Shown here: positions 1-6,516 of the stretch, piece by piece
How positions within the stretch are numbered: position 1 is the stretch's first letter
Layout of the letters: every line of letters starts with the position of its first letter
Assembly: GCA_015058405.1 (NCBI GenBank)
Contig: SVCL01000027.1
Location: forward strand, 1 to 35,345
Source: Clostridium sp.
Lineage (GTDB): Bacteria; Bacillota; Clostridia; Clostridiales; Clostridiaceae
Direction of reading: 5' to 3'
Length of the DNA stretch: 35,345 nt
Notes under the pieces: generated by a model
Told to the model about the DNA's origin: nothing
The model's database searches: none
What the model saw: the letters and a program-made list of their open reading frames with translations, nothing else
Position numbers and translations under genes: made by a program

Positions 1-90
1 CGAGTCTAATTACATCAGATATATAGTTAATCTAAGTAATTAAAAATATATAAATAGTTTTAGTTAGAAAAACGCTTTTATATATTTTTA

Positions 91-137
91 GCCTTATAGG
101 CGTAGTGCAAGCCACCCGTTTTACGGGTGGTTATGAC
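91..137 (+). mobile_element. Possible right-end hairpin of an IS200/IS605-type element
   Basis: A small stem GCC/GGC (91-101) is followed by a 7-bp GC-rich perfect hairpin, CCACCCG - TTTTA - CGGGTGG (112-130), and then TTATGAC (131-137). A GC-rich subterminal hairpin followed by a short TTATGAC-like tail is the usual look of an IS200/IS605-family end, and of the 3' end of a TnpB-associated omega RNA. It stands out sharply from the AT-rich surroundings. No tnpA or tnpB reading frame is visible inside the window. Either the element lies to the left of position 1 or this is a solo remnant. It lacks the downstream T-run of an intrinsic terminator. Family assignment is from pattern memory only. 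Confidence 0.4.
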
Positions 138-180
138 TAAAAAAATACCATAGCTAATCTTTTGAGGAATAAATTACTAA

Positions 181-209
181 GTATATAAAACGCTAATCAG
201 GACAATATA
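181..209 (+). promoter_or_regulatory. Candidate sigma-G promoter for the SASP gene
   Basis: GTATA (181-185) fits the forespore sigma-G -35 pattern GHATR. CAATATA (203-209) matches six of seven positions of the -10 pattern CATWMTA. The spacer is 17 bases. It lies 71 bases upstream of the SASP start, and forespore expression by sigma-G is established for alpha/beta SASP genes. AT-rich sequence makes chance matches common. Confidence 0.4.
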
Positions 210-280
210 ATAGTGTAAGTTAGTTAAACGAAATGTTTAAAGAACTTACAAAAAACCGTAAGCCTGAGGAGGGATTATCA

Positions 281-466
281 ATGTCAAATAAAGCATTAGT
301 TCCAGAAGCAAAAAATGGTTTAAGCAGATTCAAAAATGAAGTAGCACAAGAACTAGGAGTACCATTTTCAGATTATAATGGAAACTTAAGTTCAAGACAA
401 TGTGGTTCCGTAGGTGGCGAAATGGTAAAAAGAATGGTAGAAGAATACGAAAGTAAGATAAAGTAA
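281..466 (+). CDS. Small acid-soluble spore protein, alpha/beta type
   Basis: A 61-residue DNA-binding spore protein. Alpha/beta SASPs coat spore DNA, protect it against UV, heat and chemicals, and are degraded by the GPR protease at germination. The body has KNEVAQELGV (residues 18-27), the region cut by GPR in this family, and CGSVGGEMVKRMV (about 40-52), the hallmark C-terminal SASP motif. The start at 281 is chosen because GAGGAGGG (269-276) sits just upstream; an in-frame ATG at 233 has no comparable site and would add 16 residues unlike the family. The overall sequence resembles the Ssp4-type SASPs of Clostridium perfringens as I recall them. A cysteine (residue 40) in the conserved motif is notable. 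Monocistronic, with its own terminator. Confidence 0.93.
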   Translation: MSNKALVPEAKNGLSRFKNEVAQELGVPFSDYNGNLSSRQCGSVGGEMVKRMVEEYESKIK

Positions 467-561
467 AGTATAAACACCTACTAACTTACTGAGAGAGTCA
501 ATCATTATGGGAATTACACCACCAAAAATGTAACTTTAAAAGTATTCTTATACCGAAAAAA

Positions 562-593
562 GAGAGGATAACGAAAGTTATCCTCTTTTTTTT
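562..593 (+). terminator. Intrinsic terminator after the SASP gene
   Basis: Perfect 9-bp stem GAGGATAAC (564-572) / GTTATCCTC (577-585) with a stable GAAA tetraloop, followed by eight T (586-593). Confidence 0.92.
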
Positions 594-672
594 ACAATGC
601 TTTTAGGAATAAATTCTATTTTGTGGTAAAATTAGGTGAATGAAAAGTTATATATATTATAAAGAGGTTGAA

Positions 673-1341
673 ATGGATAAAATATTTATTATAGAAGATG
701 ATAAAAAAATTAGAGAAGAATTATCTATATTTTTAAATAAGTATGGATATAGCTGTAGCTATTCAGAAGATTTCGCAAATATAGTTGCTGAAGCATTGAA
801 ATATGATCCTAGATTAATATTATTAGATATAAGTTTACCTATGTTTGATGGTTACTATATATGTAGAGAAATAAGAAAAGTATCAAGTGTACCTATAATT
901 GTAGTTACAAGCAGACAAAGTGAAATGGATGAACTTATGAGTATGAATTTAGGGGCGGATGATTTTATTACTAAACCTTATAATACACAAATTCTTTTAG
1001 CGAGAATAGCTTCAGTGCTAAAAAGAACATATCATAACAATGATAGTGAAATTTTATCTTATAAGGGTTTGAGTTTAAATATATCTCAAAGTAGTGTAGC
1101 TTACAAAGAAGAGAAGGTTGAACTTACTAAAAATGAGAGTAGGATATTGAACTTATTGCTAAAGAAAAAAGAAACTATAGTATCAAGAAATGAAATAATG
1201 GATTATCTTTGGCAGTCAGATGAATTTATTGATGATAATACTCTTACAGTTAATGTGAATAGACTAAGAAAAAAGTTAGAATCCATAGGTGTAGAAGGCT
1301 TATTACAAACTAAAAGAGGACAAGGATATATAATAATATGA
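673..1341 (+). CDS. OmpR/PhoB-family response regulator, Bce type
   Basis: A 222-residue DNA-binding response regulator. The receiver domain has the acidic pair at Glu8-Asp9-Asp10, the phosphoacceptor Asp52 in LLDISLP, and the conserved lysine in DDFITKPY. The C-terminal half is an OmpR-type winged helix (LTKNESRILNLLL, then NTLTVNVNRLRKKLE). The start at 673 follows AAAGAGG with good spacing; the in-frame ATG at 640 has only a very close AGGTGA and would add 11 atypical residues. Its stop overlaps the kinase start (ATGA), so the two are translationally coupled. The neighbouring Bce-like ABC transporter suggests it activates that transporter, probably through the palindrome at 2361-2374. Ligand not deducible. 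Confidence 0.92.
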   Translation: MDKIFIIEDDKKIREELSIFLNKYGYSCSYSEDFANIVAEALKYDPRLILLDISLPMFDGYYICREIRKVSSVPIIVVTSRQSEMDELMSMNLGADDFITKPYNTQILLARIASVLKRTYHNNDSEILSYKGLSLNISQSSVAYKEEKVELTKNESRILNLLLKKKETIVSRNEIMDYLWQSDEFIDDNTLTVNVNRLRKKLESIGVEGLLQTKRGQGYIII

Positions 1342-2348
1342 AGTTAGCAGAGTATTTTAAAGAGAGAATTTTTTTTGTAATAGCAGAGATTATTATAACA
1401 ATGATTATAGGTGATTTACTTTTTAAGTTAGGTGTAAGTACGTATGCTATAGTGTTTACTATAATATTATTTAATTTTTTAATAATATGTATATTTTTTT
1501 ATGAATATAAAAATAAAAAAAGTTTTGTAAGAGAATTAGAACAAACTCTAGACGATTTAGATGAAAAGTATTTATTAAGTGAGGTTATAAATGAGCCAAG
1601 CTCAATAGATAATAAAGTGATATATGATGTGTTAAAAGAATGTAACAAATCAATGAATGATAAAATTTCTGAAATAGAAAAAGAAAATAGGGAATATAGG
1701 GAGTTTATAGAGCTCTGGGTTCATGAAGTAAAGACGCCAATAGCTAGTTCGAAGTTAATAATAGAAAATCAAAGAAATAAAGTATTAAACAGTATAGATG
1801 AAGAATTAAGTAAAATAGAGGAATATATAGAAAAGGTATTATTTTATGCAAGAAGTTCTTCGGTAGAAAAGGATTTTATAGTAAGTAAAATTAATCTTGA
1901 GCAGGTAGTAAATTCATGTTTGAGAAGAAATTCTATTAGTTTAATAGAAAGATCAGTATCTATAGAAAAAGAAAATTTAAATCACTATATTTATACAGAT
2001 GAAAAGTGGTTGGTATTTATAGTTAATCAAATAATAAGTAATTCAATAAAATACTTTGATAAAAACAAAAATATTTTGAAGTTTGTTGGAGAAGAGAGGG
2101 CAGAATCTATTGCTTTGTCCATAATAGATAATGGACAAGGAATGGATGAGAAGTCTGTAATAAAGGCGTTTGATAAAGGATTTACAGGTGAGTTAGGAAG
2201 AAAGTGTAGAAAATCTACAGGCATAGGATTATATTTATCAAAGAAACTTGCATTAAAGCTGGGATTAAATATTAGTCTTACTTCTAAATTAGAAGAAGGC
2301 ACAAATGTTGTTATAGTAATACCTAAAAATAGTATGACTACTTTTTGA
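1338..2348 (+). CDS. Sensor histidine kinase, intramembrane-sensing BceS type
   Basis: A 336-residue membrane kinase. Two hydrophobic helices (about residues 12-33 and 37-55) are separated by only a few residues, so there is practically no extracellular sensor domain. That is the layout of BceS-type kinases, which sense drug flux through the partner ABC transporter. The H-box reads VHEVKTP with the phosphorylated His129. The ATPase part has the N-box QIISNSIKYF, G1 box DNGQGMDEKS, F-box FDKGFTG and G2 box STGIGLYLSKKL. It overlaps the regulator gene by four bases. It would phosphorylate Asp52 of the upstream regulator. Confidence 0.92.
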   Translation: MKLAEYFKERIFFVIAEIIITMIIGDLLFKLGVSTYAIVFTIILFNFLIICIFFYEYKNKKSFVRELEQTLDDLDEKYLLSEVINEPSSIDNKVIYDVLKECNKSMNDKISEIEKENREYREFIELWVHEVKTPIASSKLIIENQRNKVLNSIDEELSKIEEYIEKVLFYARSSSVEKDFIVSKINLEQVVNSCLRRNSISLIERSVSIEKENLNHYIYTDEKWLVFIVNQIISNSIKYFDKNKNILKFVGEERAESIALSIIDNGQGMDEKSVIKAFDKGFTGELGRKCRKSTGIGLYLSKKLALKLGLNISLTSKLEEGTNVVIVIPKNSMTTF

Positions 2349-2360
2349 AAAATTAATATA

Positions 2361-2389
2361 TTACAAATTTGTAAGGTTAATGTTATATA
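2361..2389 (+). promoter_or_regulatory. BceR-type operator overlapping the ABC-transporter promoter
   Basis: TTACAAATTTGTAA (2361-2374) is a perfect 14-bp palindrome and exactly fits TNACA-N4-TGTAA, the inverted repeat described for Bce-type response regulators. Downstream lies an extended -10, TG-T-TATATA (2381-2389). TTACAA at 2361-2366 is correctly spaced (17 bases) to be the weak -35, so the operator would overlap the -35 region. It sits in the 107-base gap between kinase and ATPase genes, the expected place for a regulated transporter promoter. Palindrome and spacing are seen; binding is inferred. Confidence 0.6.
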
Positions 2390-2455
2390 TACAAATGGAG
2401 AAACTCCCCCTTAAGGTATTAGTATATAACTATAAAGATTGCGGGAGGAAAAAAT

Positions 2456-3226
2456 ATGAATGATACAATTTTAAAAGTGGATAATATAAAGAAGTACTAT
2501 GGAAAGAAGGGAAATATAACAAAAGCTATTAATGGTATTAGTTTTGAGGTAAATAGAGGAGAATACGTTGCCATTATGGGAGCATCAGGAAGCGGCAAAA
2601 CAACTCTTCTAAATAGTATTTCAACTATAGATACAGTTACTTCAGGAAATATATTTATAGGGGAAGAGGATATAACAAAGATTAAATCTAAAAAATTAGC
2701 AGCATTTAGACGTGAAGAATTAGGTTTTATATTTCAAGATTTTAATCTTTTAGATACATTAAATGCTTATGAAAATATTGCATTGGCGTTAACTATTTCA
2801 AGGGAAAATGTAAAAGTAATAGATAAAAAAATAAAAGAATTAGCTGTTAAATTAAATATAACGGATGTTTTGTATAAGTTTCCTTATGAGATGTCAGGTG
2901 GACAAAAGCAAAGGGTTGCAGCGGCAAGAGCAATAATAACAAATCCAAAACTTATGTTAGCAGATGAACCTACAGGAGCTTTAGATTCTAAATCAGCTAG
3001 AAGTCTCTTAGAATCATTAGAAAAATTAAACAATGAACTTAATACTACAATAATGATGGTTACACATGATGCTTTTACAGCTAGTTATTCAAAGAGAGCG
3101 TTATTTATTAAAGATGGAAAAATATTTAATGAGATAATAAGAGGAAATGATAGTAGAAAAACTTACTTTAATAAAATAATTGAAGTGGTAACTCTTCTTG
3201 GAGGTGAAAATAAAGATGTTTTTTAA
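2456..3226 (+). CDS. ABC transporter ATP-binding protein, BceA type
   Basis: A 256-residue ATPase. Walker A is GASGSGKTT (42-50), Q-loop Gln94, signature MSGGQKQRV (146-154), Walker B LMLADEP (166-172) and switch His204 in MVTHD. This matches the MacB/LolD-like class used by Bce transporters. A GGGAGG ribosome binding site precedes the ATG. The 3' end overlaps the permease gene by 11 bases and contains the permease's ribosome binding site. With the permease it probably frees the membrane from peptide antibiotics such as bacitracin-like or lantibiotic compounds; the actual substrate cannot be read from the sequence. Confidence 0.92.
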   Translation: MNDTILKVDNIKKYYGKKGNITKAINGISFEVNRGEYVAIMGASGSGKTTLLNSISTIDTVTSGNIFIGEEDITKIKSKKLAAFRREELGFIFQDFNLLDTLNAYENIALALTISRENVKVIDKKIKELAVKLNITDVLYKFPYEMSGGQKQRVAAARAIITNPKLMLADEPTGALDSKSARSLLESLEKLNNELNTTIMMVTHDAFTASYSKRALFIKDGKIFNEIIRGNDSRKTYFNKIIEVVTLLGGENKDVF

Positions 3227-5207
3227 GTTATCTCTAAGAAATATGAAGAGAAGCCTTAAAGATTATACTATATATTTTATGACATTAATATTTTCAGTTA
3301 GTCTTTTTTACGTGGCAAATTCTATAGAATCGCAAAAGGTAATGTTAGATTTGGAAGGGTCCTATAAAAGTGCGTTTGTATTAATAAGTAGGGTTATGGA
3401 AATAGCTTCTGTATTTATAGCAGTTGTTATGGGTTTTTTGATTATTTATGCAAATAATTATTTATTTAAGAGAAGAAAAAAAGAATTTGGAACATACATG
3501 ATATTGGGTATGGAAAAAAGAGATATAAGTAAGATTATATATTTAGAAAATTTAATTATAGGATTGGTATCTTTAGTAATAGGTATATTTGCAGGAATTA
3601 TTGCTTCACATTTAGTGTCTTTATTAACAGCAAATTTATTTGAAGTATCTTTAAAAGAGTTTAGATTTGTATTTTCTCAAAGTGCTTGTATTAAAACAAT
3701 TATATCCTTTGGAGTAATTTATATTATCATAGCCATATTTAACTTGAGGTCAGTAAATAAGGTAAGGATTATTAATTTGTTAAATGCAAAAAAGAAAAAT
3801 GAAGAGGTAAAGGTTAAAAATAATGCCGTATCATTAATAATCTTTTTAATAAGTGTTGCTTGTATAGGATATGGTTATTATATAGTATTAAGAAATGGAA
3901 TTTCTGAGTTGAATTTAAGTATTTTTAAAGCTACTGTTTTAGGTGCAGTTGGAACATTTTTGTTATTTATGTCTTTATCAAAATTTTTATTAAAGATATT
4001 TCAAGGAAATAAAAAGTTTTATTTTAAAGATGTTAATATGTTTGTATTAAGACAAGTTAGTTCTAAAATAAACACAACTTTTGTTTCTATGGCTTTTATT
4101 TGTCTTATGCTTTTTGTATCAATATGTAGTCTGTCAGGTGGAATTTTAATTAATCGTGGTTTAAGTGAAGAACTAGAGGATCTTACTAAACACGATATAA
4201 CTGTGTATAGTTATGTGGGAGAAGATTTTATTAAGTATTTTAAGGAAGAAAACTTTGATTTTAATAAATATGCGTCACAGTATCATTACTACTCAACATA
4301 TTTAAGTGATGTAAGATTTTTGGATATATTAACTGAAGACCAAGTAAATAGTTTAAAATCATATTATCCAGTAGCGAATAATCAAAATGTTCCAATAATG
4401 AAGTTATCTGATTTTAATGAAGAGCTATCTATTATTGGTAAGGAGGGTGTCAGTCTTAATAATAATCAATGTTTAATATTTACTGACATATCGGATTTTA
4501 AAAAGGTGGCAGAAGAAATTGTAAAAAGTGATAGTATTATAAAAGTAGATAATAAAAACTTAGAGATAAAAGATGAAGTTGCAACAGAAACCTTTAATGG
4601 AGAATTAATGAAAAATAATATGTGTACTTTAGTTGTTAATGATGATTTAATCAATAACTTTATGCCAGGAAATACATTTTTAAATTTAGATATAAATGAA
4701 TCAAATAATTTAACACGAGGTGAGGTTCAAGAAATTATTGATAAGTTTAAAAACAAATATAAAGATAGTGAGTTTTATAGTGTAACTAAAGACGAAATAA
4801 TAGAAGGTTCAAAAGGTTTAGGAATATCAATAGCTTATTTAGCTCTTTATCTAGGAATAACATTTATAATTGCAGCAGGAGCTATACTTGCTATTCAACA
4901 ATTATCAGAATCAGATGATAATATTGAAAGGTATAACCTTTTAAGAAAAATTGGAGTAGATGAAAAGACAATAAATAACTCTGTATTTAATCAAGTTGGA
5001 ATATATTTTTTACTTCCGCTTATTATAAGTATAATTCATTCTGCTGTTGGGCTTAAGGTAGCAAAGGAAATAGTAGTAATGTTTTGTGCGGAGATTAATA
5101 TGATAAATCTCATAACTATAAGTTCAATATTTATAATAGTAGTTTATGGAGGATATTTTTTAGCTACTTATTTTGGATCAAGAAATATAATAAAAGTACG
5201 TAAATAA
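3216..5207 (+). CDS. ABC transporter permease, BceB type
   Basis: A 663-residue membrane protein with the FtsX-like architecture of BceB: one N-terminal helix (about residues 18-36), groups of helices up to about 310, a roughly 200-residue hydrophilic segment (about 315-525) expected outside the cell, then three C-terminal helices. The large extracellular domain is the presumed drug-binding part of these transporters and signals to the kinase. The start at 3216 is chosen because GGAGGTGA (3200-3207) is correctly spaced to it; the in-frame ATG at 3198 would lie upstream of that site. The N-terminus MFFKLSLRNMKRSLKDY resembles BceB family starts. Ends at a strong terminator. Confidence 0.9.
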   Translation: MFFKLSLRNMKRSLKDYTIYFMTLIFSVSLFYVANSIESQKVMLDLEGSYKSAFVLISRVMEIASVFIAVVMGFLIIYANNYLFKRRKKEFGTYMILGMEKRDISKIIYLENLIIGLVSLVIGIFAGIIASHLVSLLTANLFEVSLKEFRFVFSQSACIKTIISFGVIYIIIAIFNLRSVNKVRIINLLNAKKKNEEVKVKNNAVSLIIFLISVACIGYGYYIVLRNGISELNLSIFKATVLGAVGTFLLFMSLSKFLLKIFQGNKKFYFKDVNMFVLRQVSSKINTTFVSMAFICLMLFVSICSLSGGILINRGLSEELEDLTKHDITVYSYVGEDFIKYFKEENFDFNKYASQYHYYSTYLSDVRFLDILTEDQVNSLKSYYPVANNQNVPIMKLSDFNEELSIIGKEGVSLNNNQCLIFTDISDFKKVAEEIVKSDSIIKVDNKNLEIKDEVATETFNGELMKNNMCTLVVNDDLINNFMPGNTFLNLDINESNNLTRGEVQEIIDKFKNKYKDSEFYSVTKDEIIEGSKGLGISIAYLALYLGITFIIAAGAILAIQQLSESDDNIERYNLLRKIGVDEKTINNSVFNQVGIYFLLPLIISIIHSAVGLKVAKEIVVMFCAEINMINLITISSIFIIVVYGGYFLATYFGSRNIIKVRK

Positions 5208-5230
5208 ATTTTAATATTGTATAAAATGAA

Positions 5231-5272
5231 AATATTCATAGTGCTTTATGAAAGTGCTATGAATATTTTTTT
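5231..5272 (+). terminator. Intrinsic terminator after the ABC transporter
   Basis: A 17-bp stem (5231-5247 with 5251-5267, including two adjacent G-U pairs) around an ATG triloop, ending in a T-run to 5272. Confidence 0.88.
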
Positions 5273-5344
5273 ACAAACCAATTGATATATTTAATTACTA
5301 AATCTAACTTTTGGTTTAATACAACATCAAAAATATTTTATTTA

Positions 5345-5353
5345 TGATAAAAT
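5345..5353 (+). promoter_or_regulatory. Extended -10 promoter for the yhaO/yhaN pair
   Basis: TG-A-TAAAAT lies 33 bases upstream of the next start codon. No good -35 is seen at the right distance, as is allowed for extended -10 promoters. Confidence 0.35.
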
Positions 5354-5385
5354 TATAGCAGAAATGAGTTGTGGGAGGCTAGAAA

Positions 5386-6516
5386 ATGAAGACTATAAAA
5401 ATATTACATTCAGCAGATTTTCATTTTGATACTCCTTTTAAAGAAATAGGAGAAAGACAAAGTAAACTTAATAAAGAAGAAATAAAAGAAGTGTTTTCGG
5501 AAATTATTAACATATCTAAAAATAATTGTGTGGATATCTTGTTGCTTGCTGGGGATATTTTTGATAATAATACTGTTAATAAAAATACTTTATATTTTAT
5601 TGAAGAAAAGTTAAAGGAAATTCCTAATATAAAGGTATTTATAAGTCCGGGAAATCATGATCCTTTTAGTAAAAATTCTTTTTATAATTTTATAAATTGG
5701 CCAGAAAATGTTTATGTGTTTAATAGCGGTATCGAAAAAGTATATTTAAAAGATTTAGATATAAATATTTGGGGAGCAGCATTTAATGAAAAGTATGTAA
5801 GGACTTCAATGCTTAGAAATGTAAGAGCAGAAGATGGGAAAATAAACATTATGGTCTTGCATGGTGAAGTAGTAAATTCAAGTGAAGAAAATGAATATAA
5901 TCCAATTACTTTAAATGATATTTTAGAAAGTAATATGGATTATATAGCGTTAGGCCATAGACATGCATATAGCGGTATAAAAAAGATAGGAAATACTTTT
6001 TATGCTTATAGTGGTTGTCCACAAGGAAGAGGATTTGATGAGCTTGGAGATAAAGGAGTAATATGCGGTGATATATCTAAAGGAGTTGTAGATTTAAAGT
6101 TTATAAAAACAAGTAAGAGAAGATATGAACAAGTAAAAATTGATGTTACTGATTGCTATACTCATGAAGAAATTAAATCATTAATTAAAGCAACAATAGA
6201 AGAAGATAGTAAAGAAAATCTTTATAAGGTAATTCTAATTGGAGAAGTTAGTGAGGAATTTAATATAGATGAAGATATTTTAAGTGAGCAATTAAGCTCG
6301 GATTTTTATTTTATTAAGGTTATAGATAAAACAAAAGTTAAAGTTAATTTAGAGGAAATCTCTAAGGGGTATTCTGTTAAAGCTATTTTTGCATCTAAGA
6401 TAAGTAAGCTTATAAATGAGAGCACAGAAGAGTCTGAAAAAGAAATATTAATGAAAGCTTTAAAAATAGGCCTTTCTAGTTTATCAGAAGATGAGGTGAG
6501 TCTAGATGATTATTAA
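5386..6516 (+). CDS. SbcD/YhaO-like metallophosphoesterase (DNA repair nuclease)
   Basis: A 376-residue calcineurin-like phosphoesterase. All metal-binding blocks of the Mre11/SbcD class are present: Asp11 and His13 in SADFHFD, Asp57 in LAGDIFDN, Asn90-His91 in SPGNHD, His159 in VLHGEV, and His191/His193 in ALGHRHAY. It overlaps by 11 bases a gene for an SMC/Rad50-like ATPase, the standard partner of this nuclease. The length and the membrane-segment-containing partner fit the YhaO/YhaN branch better than true SbcD/SbcC. A GTGGGAGG site precedes the ATG. Likely role: ATP-dependent processing of DNA ends or hairpins. Substrate inferred from family only. Confidence 0.87.
   Translation: MKTIKILHSADFHFDTPFKEIGERQSKLNKEEIKEVFSEIINISKNNCVDILLLAGDIFDNNTVNKNTLYFIEEKLKEIPNIKVFISPGNHDPFSKNSFYNFINWPENVYVFNSGIEKVYLKDLDINIWGAAFNEKYVRTSMLRNVRAEDGKINIMVLHGEVVNSSEENEYNPITLNDILESNMDYIALGHRHAYSGIKKIGNTFYAYSGCPQGRGFDELGDKGVICGDISKGVVDLKFIKTSKRRYEQVKIDVTDCYTHEEIKSLIKATIEEDSKENLYKVILIGEVSEEFNIDEDILSEQLSSDFYFIKVIDKTKVKVNLEEISKGYSVKAIFASKISKLINESTEESEKEILMKALKIGLSSLSEDEVSLDDY

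Noticed and set aside
1..43. Fourteen-codon open frame running in from the left edge as a transposase tail
   Set aside because: Too short to be significant and shows no TnpA or TnpB C-terminal motif.
69..194. AAAACGCT direct repeat (69-76 and 187-194) as target-site duplication
   Set aside because: Only 8 bases, and IS200/IS605 elements do not make target duplications.
233..280. N-terminal extension of the SASP
   Set aside because: The ribosome binding site at 269-276 and family length place the start at 281.
165..615. AGGAATAAATT direct repeat flanking the SASP gene (165-175 and 605-615) as an insertion duplication
   Set aside because: An 11-base AT-rich match is weak evidence, and no transposon ends adjoin either copy.
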